Assembly (NCBI GenBank): GCA_003505715.1 | Contig: DNXU01000580.1 | Span: 1 to 10,627 of the forward strand | Length of the DNA: 10,627 bases | Origin: Cyanobacteria bacterium UBA8803 | Lineage (GTDB): Bacteria; Cyanobacteriota; Cyanobacteriia; Cyanobacteriales; Coleofasciculaceae | Direction: 5' to 3' | The notes under the pieces: model-generated | The model's database searches: none | What the model was told of the DNA's origin: nothing | What the model saw: the letters and a program-made list of their open reading frames with translations, nothing else | Made by a program: the position numbers and the translations under genes | Part shown: piece after piece, positions 5,209-10,627 of the stretch | How positions within the stretch are numbered: position 1 is the first letter of the stretch | Layout of the letters: the number at the start of each line of letters is the position of its first letter

Positions 5209-6204
5209 TCAGGATATCTTTATCTCCGTGCGTTCAGCAATTTTATAAGCTAACTTCTTAAAATCATCATAGACATTTTTGACGGCAGAACTATGAGAAC
5301 CAATAGCCCCATCAGCCGCCTTTAAATGGAATATCGGCTTGCGGGCTTCCTGGGCCATCGCCATCAAACTTTGATAATTCTTGAGTAGAGCTAGAGAGTT
5401 GGGATCGTTGGCTACAGAGATGCTATCAGCTTCAGGCTGGTTCAATACAGCATCTCGGTATATTATAGGAATCTGGGCAATCCAGCGATTGTAAGCTTTT
5501 ACTGGACGATCTAATCGTACTGAGTGTTGCAAGACTATGTAGCCAATAGGCTGTATGCGGCCTGTTGGCAGTGTGAGATTTACGGCTGGATTCCTCCCCA
5601 ATCTTTCCTGCCAGTCATAGCGCCAACGCCTTAATGTGGGGCCGAGATTGCGTAAGCCTTGCAAAGAAAATAGGTCTGGTGAAAGTGGAACGACAACGTA
5701 ATCGGCTGCAACCAGCGCTGAACGATTTATGGCTCCTAGATTTGGGCCGAGATCAAGCAAAATAACATCCGCCTGATGGACTATCGCTGTTTTCTGCATC
5801 ATTCGCCAGAATGCAGATATAACTCGAAATGAGCGCTCTTGGCGATCTAAGCATCCAGACCATTCAGAGGATAAATCATCCTCAAAACCCGCCAGCAGTA
5901 AGTCTCCAACTAAGAGTGCTATCCGCTCCCCAACCAGTTCCATATAAGGATCGGCGATGTCGCCAATTCCTTTTACTAAGGGTTGCACGCAGCCAAATAC
6001 AGTATTTGGATGATCTTCCTCCAGCCAGAGTTCTTCCAAGCGATCCTCGTCTAAAAAAGCTGATGTCAGGTTAGCTTGAGGATCGAGATCTGCTGCAACA
6101 ACCCGAAACCCTAAATCGCTATACATCCATGCTAAATGATAGACCAGAGAAGTTGTCCCAACTCCTCCTTTGTTATTGAAGAAAGCCACAATGGTGATAC
6201 TCAT
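5209..6204 (-). CDS. ParA/MinD-type protein with altered P-loop, second gene of an AlbA_2-ParA pair
   Basis: A 331-residue protein of the ParA/MinD (SIMIBI) class. The N-terminal P-loop reads NNKGGVGTTS at residues 10-19. The signature Lys12 of deviant Walker A motifs is kept, but the usually invariant Lys at position 17 is Thr (codon ACA, 6154-6156). Other class motifs are present: ADLDPQANLT at 38-47 (Asp39, Asp41) and a Walker B-like VILLDLGPNLG at 147-157 with Asp151. The C-terminal third (about 215-331, including LDRPVKAYNRWIAQIP and EARKPIFHLKAADGAIG) is longer than in plasmid ParA proteins and looks specific to this subgroup. No ParB gene or parS-like array is seen, so plasmid or chromosome partition is not supported. 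The start ATG follows the stop of the upstream AlbA_2 gene by 2 bases, with a strong AGGAG. The protein probably works with that partner; its function is unknown. Confidence 0.9.
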   Translation of the reverse strand: MSITIVAFFNNKGGVGTTSLVYHLAWMYSDLGFRVVAADLDPQANLTSAFLDEDRLEELWLEEDHPNTVFGCVQPLVKGIGDIADPYMELVGERIALLVGDLLLAGFEDDLSSEWSGCLDRQERSFRVISAFWRMMQKTAIVHQADVILLDLGPNLGAINRSALVAADYVVVPLSPDLFSLQGLRNLGPTLRRWRYDWQERLGRNPAVNLTLPTGRIQPIGYIVLQHSVRLDRPVKAYNRWIAQIPIIYRDAVLNQPEADSISVANDPNSLALLKNYQSLMAMAQEARKPIFHLKAADGAIGSHSSAVKNVYDDFKKLAYKIAERTEIKIS

Positions 6205-6206
6205 GA

Positions 6207-7394
6207 TTATCTCCTAACTGTAGCTAGGACATGGGCATCTTCCACTACAAATTCCAGCGGTGGATTGCCATTCTTCTGAAGTTGCTGTCGTGCTAGTTGA
6301 ATACCTACTCCAAATCGCTGTACATATCCCAAGTTTTTCATTGCTTCCGCTAGGTGGGGATTGCGATAGTCCGTTATTCCGGGTTGACCAAAGTTTTGTT
6401 TGTTGACCTGACCGAATGGGCCGCCAGGATTCTGAATTTCGATGCGATCGCTAAACCAGGTAATTCGCACTGGCGCATTCGTACTCTCGTAATTGCGATG
6501 CATTACTGCATTTCTCGTCAGTTGTTGTAGCGCAACGATTGGATAATCAGGTTGTTGCATCTCAATGGGCTGAACAGTGATATTTGATGCAATTGAAATA
6601 TTGATTTGCAGGATTTCGTCGAGGAGATGCAGCAACTCCGGAAGGGGGCCATCAATTTCTTTTTGGTCTTTAATGGGATCGGTTAACTCTGTTCCTTCAA
6701 TACGCAAAAATTGGATATAGGCACCTGGAACAAATTGTCGGGGATCTTTTCCTACGACTAATACACCAAGCATAGTCGGTTTGGGCGGTGATTCAACTGT
6801 CGCAAAGCGCATGGATGTGAGTTGCTGATCAGGAGAACGTTGATTTTCTTCCAGGATTTCGATAGGTAGCGATGAAGGTAAATAAACTCGACGAAAAATG
6901 TCTAAATCGAGGTCATCTACAGTAGCCGATATTAGAGATTGCAGGTCGAAAGGTAAATCCTTGGCTCTACGTTTTTCAGCTAAACGGCGTTCTTCTTCTC
7001 TTGTCGCAGTTGCTCTGCGAGGTCCCACACGCACCCAAATCCTTCCGTTAAAGCTGACAGGGGGAGCATCTGATGGCCACACTATTACAACCGCTAGTTC
7101 ACATCCATTGATAATTCGCTTTTGCACAATCAGGGAGGGAAAAGGCAGAATGTTCCCATCCGATCGCATATCCGATAGAGTTAGCAAAAGCTGATCTGTA
7201 ATGGGTAGGTTTGTACAGCTGCCATCATTATTAACACCAATAAAGAGGACTCCTGGTTGTTGGTAGTTCGACAGATCGTTAGCAAAAGCACAGATAGCCT
7301 GACGAATTACATTTCGGTCGGCTATTGAAGCTTTGCGTTCCACTCGATCTGATTCCAAATCATTCAGGAGAGTTTCCAACTCCGCATCATCCAT
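6207..7394 (-). CDS. AlbA_2 (Schlafen-like) plus GHKL ATPase-like protein
   Basis: A 395-residue protein with two recognisable regions. Residues about 12-140 are an AlbA_2 domain, the Schlafen-type putative nucleic-acid-binding fold: ESDRVERK with Glu14, Glu19 and Lys21, then AICAFANDL, PGVLFIGVNNDGS and IWVRVGPRRATAT. Residues about 285-390 are a GHKL ATPase-like domain of the HATPase_c_4 type: N-box RNAVMHRNY with Asn295, DRIEIQNPGGPFG with Asp316, and FGVGI at 361-365. The layout matches the broad COG2865 group, often labelled putative transcriptional regulator or RecG-related. Schlafen relatives include RNases, so a nuclease role is conceivable, but no catalytic triad can be asserted from one sequence. 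It is the first gene of a coupled pair with the ParA-like gene, 146 bases downstream of uvrA on the same strand. The ATG at 7394 fits the start of the conserved region. It may be a stress or defence factor; that is inference. Confidence 0.88.
   Translation of the reverse strand: MDDAELETLLNDLESDRVERKASIADRNVIRQAICAFANDLSNYQQPGVLFIGVNNDGSCTNLPITDQLLLTLSDMRSDGNILPFPSLIVQKRIINGCELAVVIVWPSDAPPVSFNGRIWVRVGPRRATATREEERRLAEKRRAKDLPFDLQSLISATVDDLDLDIFRRVYLPSSLPIEILEENQRSPDQQLTSMRFATVESPPKPTMLGVLVVGKDPRQFVPGAYIQFLRIEGTELTDPIKDQKEIDGPLPELLHLLDEILQINISIASNITVQPIEMQQPDYPIVALQQLTRNAVMHRNYESTNAPVRITWFSDRIEIQNPGGPFGQVNKQNFGQPGITDYRNPHLAEAMKNLGYVQRFGVGIQLARQQLQKNGNPPLEFVVEDAHVLATVRR
6211..6215 (-). promoter_or_regulatory. 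Ribosome binding site of the ParA-like gene
   Basis: AGGAG on the minus strand, 6 bases before the ATG at 6204 and lying in the last codons of the upstream AlbA_2 gene, whose TAA (6209-6207) sits between the site and the start. It is the clearest Shine-Dalgarno sequence in the window. It fixes the ParA start and points to translational coupling of the two genes. Confidence 0.8.
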
Positions 7395-7417
7395 AATTGA
7401 TACCCAATAGATATATC

Positions 7418-7507
7418 CTAAGCCGTGTAACGCATAATTTCCACCTCAGCACCATTGTTAACAGCAATTTCCGCACGTTGTAAGACTTGTTCAATTACAC
7501 AGAGCAT
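7418..7507 (-). CDS. Possible 29-residue ORF or gene remnant upstream of the AlbA_2 gene
   Basis: Within the spacer between uvrA and the AlbA_2 gene, the minus strand reads a 29-residue open frame beginning MLCVIEQVLQRAEIAV and ending VEIMRYTA. The open frame extends 7 codons upstream of the ATG without another start. The composition suits an amphipathic helix and looks more protein-like than random spacer, but I recognise no family and see no ribosome binding site. It could be the tail of a lost gene, a short leader peptide for the downstream pair, or chance. Confidence 0.2.
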   Translation of the reverse strand: MLCVIEQVLQRAEIAVNNGAEVEIMRYTA

Positions 7508-7540
7508 AGATTGCGCTTGTACGTCACTTTAACACCTAAT

Positions 7541-10465
7541 CTAAGAGTGAGTACTTATTGCTTGTGGCGGATGTGACTCCAAGACTAACTTCAAATATTT
7601 TGCCGTATAAGACCTACCATTCTCCGCCACATCCTCCGGCGTCCCTAGGGCAATAACCTCACCCCCTTCATCCCCACCTTCTGGCCCTAAATCAATCACC
7701 CAATCTGAACACCTAATCACATCTAAATTATGTTCAATCACCAAAATTGAATTCCCCTTATCCACCAAGCGCTGCAATACGTTCAACAGGTGGTGGACAT
7801 CGTAAAACGATAACCCTGTTGTTGGTTCATCAATTAAATAGAGAGTCTTCCCTGTCGCCCGACGGGACAATTCTGAAGCCAACTTTACTCGTTGCGCTTC
7901 TCCCCCTGATAGCGTCGGTGCGGGTTGTCCCAAATGAATGTAACCCAACCCAACATCAATTAGCGTTTGCAACCGCGTCGCCGCCCGAGGAATATTTTTA
8001 AACACTAAGAGCGCTTCTTCTACCGTCATATTCAAGACATCGGCAATGGAATGTCCCTTATATTTCACCTGTAAAGTTTCCCGGTTGTACCGCGCCCCTT
8101 TGCAAACCTCGCATTCGACATAAACATCAGGCAGGAAGTTCATTTCAATCACATTCACTCCCTGTCCGCCGCAGGCTTCGCAGCGTCCCCCTTTGACATT
8201 AAAGGAAAACTGTCCTGCTTTATATCCTCTGGCTTTGGCTTCTATAGTTTGGGCAAATATCTCCCTAATGCCGTCAAATATTCCGGTATAGGTGGCAGGG
8301 TTAGAACGGGGAGTTCTGCCGATGGGAGATTGATCGATCACGATCGCTTTATCGATCCCCTCCAAACCTTTCACTTTCCCTAATTCCTTCGGGAACGGTA
8401 CTTTACGAGTGAGGTGATGTTGTAAAGCGGGGTAGAGAAGTTCGTTGACTAAGGTAGATTTCCCGGAACCAGAAACCCCCGTAATGCACACCAGCTTACC
8501 TAAGGGGATTTCGACATCAATACCTTTGAGGTTATTGCGGTAGGCGTTTTTGATCTTGAGCGATCGCCCATTCCCCTGCCGTCTCTCTGCTGGCGTGGCA
8601 ATAACCTGTCGTCCTGATAAATACGCCCCGGTAAGGGAATTCTCGGCTTGGATTAATTGCTCTAAATCTCCTTGCATGACGATTTCACCGCCGTGAATCC
8701 CCGCTTTCGGGCCTATATCAACAATAAAATCAGCGGTTCTAATCGTATCTTCATCATGCTCCACGACAATTAAGGTATTGCCCAAATCCCGCAATTTTTT
8801 TAGAGTAGCTAGCAACCGGCTGTTATCCCGTTGGTGTAAGCCAATACTTGGTTCGTCGAGAACATACAGGACGCCCGTCAGTCCAGAACCAATCTGGGTG
8901 GCTAACCGAATGCGCTGCGCTTCTCCACCGGAAAGGGTCATGGCCGAACGGTCGAGGGTGAGGTAATCTAAACCTACATCTAGCAGAAATTGCAACCGGG
9001 CTTTAATTTCTTTAAGAGCTAGGTCCCCAATTTGCGCTTGCCGGGATGAGAGTTGTAACCCATCCATACGGGAGCGAGACTCGCGAATGGAAACTTCAAT
9101 TAAATCTGTAATGCGGTACTGTCCTAACCGCACCGAGAGGGCTTCTGGTTTTAACCGCTGCCCCTGACAAACCTCGCACGGCTGATCTACTAGATACGGT
9201 TCTAACTTCTGTTTATAGAGGTCGGAGGTAGTGTCATCATACTGCCGTTGCAGAATCGGAATCACTCCCCGGTAGTGCCGATGTTCATTCCGTTCTGCCA
9301 GCCAAATGTTTTGTTCTGTACCGTAGAGAATAGCCTGTTGCTGTTCAGGGGTGAGGTGCTGCCACTGGACTGCTAGTTCAAACCCATAGGCTTGTCCGAG
9401 TCCGTAGAGTAGGGACAAGTAATAGGAATTCTCTTTATCTGCCCAAGGCGCGATCGCTGCATATAAAGGTTGAGTTGGATCAGGTACGACCAATTCCGGG
9501 GAAAATGTCCGCAAACTGCCTAACCCATGACACTTAGAGCAAGCGCCGTAGGGAGAGTTAAAGGAAAATAGTCGGGGGGATAATTCCTCCATGACTGCAC
9601 CATGTTCCGGACAAGCAAAGTTTTCCGAAAAAATTAGGGTGGCAGCGGCTTGGGTAGCGGATGGTTGGTTATCTGTTACATCCGTTACCAATTCAATCAT
9701 GGCAATTCCTTCGGAACGGCGCAGGCAGGTGGCGAGGGAGTCTGTCAGGCGTTCCTGAATTCCAGGTTTTTTGATCAGGCGGTCAACTACTACTTCAATA
9801 TTGTGGGTATAATTTTTATCCAATTCAATAGCATCGGAGAGTTCTCGTACCTCCCCATCCACCCTGACGCGCACGAATCCTTCTGAAGCCAGACTCGATA
9901 GTAACTTTTTGTGAGTGCCTTTTTTACCCCGGACGACAGGGGCGAGGATTTGGAACTTAGTGCGATCGGGCAGTTCCATAATGCGATCGCACATTTCGTC
10001 AATAGTTTGGGGGGCGATATTGCGATCGCAGATCGGACAGTGCGGTTCGCCCGCTCGTCCAAATAGTAGCCGCAGGTAATCGTAAATTTCGGTAACCGTG
10101 CCAACCGTGGAACGGGGATTATTAGAGGTAGATTTTTGGTCGATGGAGATGGCAGGACTTAAGCCTTCAATAGCATCGACATCCGGCTTATTGAGTTGTC
10201 CCAGGAATTGCCGTGCATAAGCACTCAGGGATTCCACGTAGCGGCGCTGTCCTTCAGCGAAGATGGTATCGAAGGCAAGAGAGGATTTACCGGAACCGGA
10301 GACGCCTGTGAAAACGATGAGGCGATCGCGGGGGAGTTCCAGGTCAATATTTTTCAGGTTATGCTGTCTAGCACCACGAATCCGGATGCTGTTCTGGCTG
10401 TTGGGTTGGTGCCCGTTTGAGGATGCGGCTGACTGACTAGGGGAAATCTCGGTAGGATGAGACAT
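7541..10465 (-). CDS. uvrA: UvrA, excinuclease ABC subunit A
   Basis: A complete 974-residue UvrA, the damage-recognition ATPase of nucleotide excision repair, which dimerises and loads UvrB on lesions. It has two ABC-type ATPase modules: Walker A GVSGSGKS at 54-61 and 663-670, signatures [12 protein letters not shown] (511-522) and [12 protein letters not shown] (852-863), and Walker [13 protein letters not shown] and [15 protein letters not shown]. Zinc-binding cysteines are seen at 143/146, 285, 309/312, 430/433, 762/765 and 785/788. In the second Walker B region the usual His after TGL is Ser886, which I believe is common in cyanobacterial UvrA. The first 25 residues are a Ser/Asn/Gln-rich extension before the conserved [14 protein letters not shown]. 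The ATG at 10465 is the only plausible start, since an in-frame TAA lies upstream, although no clear ribosome binding site is seen. It has no uvrB neighbour, as usual for scattered cyanobacterial uvr genes. No clear LexA box was found. Confidence 0.98.
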   Translation of the reverse strand: MSHPTEISPSQSAASSNGHQPNSQNSIRIRGARQHNLKNIDLELPRDRLIVFTGVSGSGKSSLAFDTIFAEGQRRYVESLSAYARQFLGQLNKPDVDAIEGLSPAISIDQKSTSNNPRSTVGTVTEIYDYLRLLFGRAGEPHCPICDRNIAPQTIDEMCDRIMELPDRTKFQILAPVVRGKKGTHKKLLSSLASEGFVRVRVDGEVRELSDAIELDKNYTHNIEVVVDRLIKKPGIQERLTDSLATCLRRSEGIAMIELVTDVTDNQPSATQAAATLIFSENFACPEHGAVMEELSPRLFSFNSPYGACSKCHGLGSLRTFSPELVVPDPTQPLYAAIAPWADKENSYYLSLLYGLGQAYGFELAVQWQHLTPEQQQAILYGTEQNIWLAERNEHRHYRGVIPILQRQYDDTTSDLYKQKLEPYLVDQPCEVCQGQRLKPEALSVRLGQYRITDLIEVSIRESRSRMDGLQLSSRQAQIGDLALKEIKARLQFLLDVGLDYLTLDRSAMTLSGGEAQRIRLATQIGSGLTGVLYVLDEPSIGLHQRDNSRLLATLKKLRDLGNTLIVVEHDEDTIRTADFIVDIGPKAGIHGGEIVMQGDLEQLIQAENSLTGAYLSGRQVIATPAERRQGNGRSLKIKNAYRNNLKGIDVEIPLGKLVCITGVSGSGKSTLVNELLYPALQHHLTRKVPFPKELGKVKGLEGIDKAIVIDQSPIGRTPRSNPATYTGIFDGIREIFAQTIEAKARGYKAGQFSFNVKGGRCEACGGQGVNVIEMNFLPDVYVECEVCKGARYNRETLQVKYKGHSIADVLNMTVEEALLVFKNIPRAATRLQTLIDVGLGYIHLGQPAPTLSGGEAQRVKLASELSRRATGKTLYLIDEPTTGLSFYDVHHLLNVLQRLVDKGNSILVIEHNLDVIRCSDWVIDLGPEGGDEGGEVIALGTPEDVAENGRSYTAKYLKLVLESHPPQAISTHS

Positions 10466-10540
10466 GAGGGCGACAGCGCGTAATAGTCCTTAATGATCTT
10501 AGCGCTGCCTTTCCCAGGCGGTGTTTGGTGTATCGGTAGG

Positions 10541-10608
10541 ACTTACGCACAGCCTTTATTAGTAGGGTGCGTTACGCGGTAGCTAACCCACCATTGCTAC
10601 TATATATG
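10541..10608 (+). repeat. Dispersed hairpin repeat, copy B
   Basis: This is a diverged copy of the unit at 3877-3941. It shares ACTTACGCAC, AGTAGGGTGCGTTACGCG and TACTATATATG in the same order, with a slightly longer and different interior. It folds as AGTAG (10561-10565) with CTACT (10597-10601) and GTGCGTT (10567-10573) with AACCCAC (10585-10591), with one mismatch. It lies upstream of uvrA and is followed directly by the start of the GGGTTTACCC repeat. Confidence 0.75.
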
Positions 10609-10627
10609 GGGTTTACCCTGAGCATAG
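10609..10627 (+). repeat. Partial copy of the GGGTTTACCC hairpin repeat, cut by window edge
   Basis: GGGTTTACCCTGAGCATAG matches 1623-1641 with a single difference (G to A at the 16th base). The window ends here, so whether the second arm of the hairpin follows cannot be seen. Confidence 0.65.

Noticed and set aside
5209..6204. Chromosome or plasmid partition system (ParA of a ParAB-parS locus)
   Set aside because: No ParB-like gene and no cluster of parS-like inverted repeats was seen; the partner gene is an AlbA_2/GHKL protein and the P-loop lysine is missing.
7541..7565. LexA-type SOS box (AGTAC at about 7551-7555) affecting the AlbA_2-ParA pair
   Set aside because: Only one half resembles the cyanobacterial SOS pattern and it lies inside the end of uvrA; the second half-site does not match.
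10490..10540. Strong promoter for uvrA
   Set aside because: No convincing -35 and -10 pair was found on the minus strand in this leader, so none is reported.
1..10627. CRISPR array, tRNA or rRNA genes, insertion sequence
   Set aside because: No regularly spaced direct repeats, no cloverleaf-like sequence, no rRNA-like stretch and no transposase frame was seen.

Overview
This 10.6 kb window looks like chromosomal DNA from a cyanobacterium, probably a filamentous one. The 8-mer GCGATCGC (the cyanobacterial HIP1 palindrome) occurs about a dozen times, starting near 395, 2561, 3517, 3669, 4826, 4892, 6444, 8560, 9450, 9983, 10022 and 10322. Intergenic spacers hold heptameric GGGGAAT-type tandem repeats and hairpin repeats of kinds familiar from cyanobacteria. 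The protein sequences also read as cyanobacterial. Species cannot be named from the sequence.

Layout. 1-135: a G-rich tract and a good sigma70-type promoter. 136-810 (+): OmpR-family response regulator. 813-1130 (-): small thioredoxin-like [2Fe-2S] ferredoxin, tail to tail with the regulator. 1131-1740: a perfect hairpin, a 64-codon zinc-ribbon protein gene (1314-1508, -) and a composite repeat region. 1741-2424 (-): second OmpR-family regulator, GTG start. 2495-3826 (-): cytosine-deaminase-like amidohydrolase. 3827-3982: divergent spacer with a dispersed hairpin repeat. 3983-4750 (+): membrane-anchored SGNH/GDSL hydrolase. 4751-5208: mostly non-coding, with one doubtful short ORF. 5209-7394 (-): a tightly coupled two-gene unit, a Schlafen-type AlbA_2 plus GHKL ATPase-like protein followed by a ParA-type protein. 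7395-7540: spacer with a short ORF or remnant. 7541-10465 (-): uvrA. 10466-10627: uvrA leader region, a second copy of the dispersed hairpin repeat, and the start of a second copy of the GGGTTTACCC repeat, cut by the window edge.

How the genes work together. The left half is a loose set of single genes with no obvious shared pathway. Both response regulators lack a histidine kinase in the window, so they are orphans here. uvrA is a housekeeping nucleotide-excision-repair gene. The most interesting unit is the AlbA_2/GHKL + ParA pair: the genes are 2 nt apart, with the ribosome binding site of the second inside the end of the first. I recall similar pairs from distant bacteria but know of no established function. 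The ParA-like protein has Thr in place of the normally invariant P-loop lysine.
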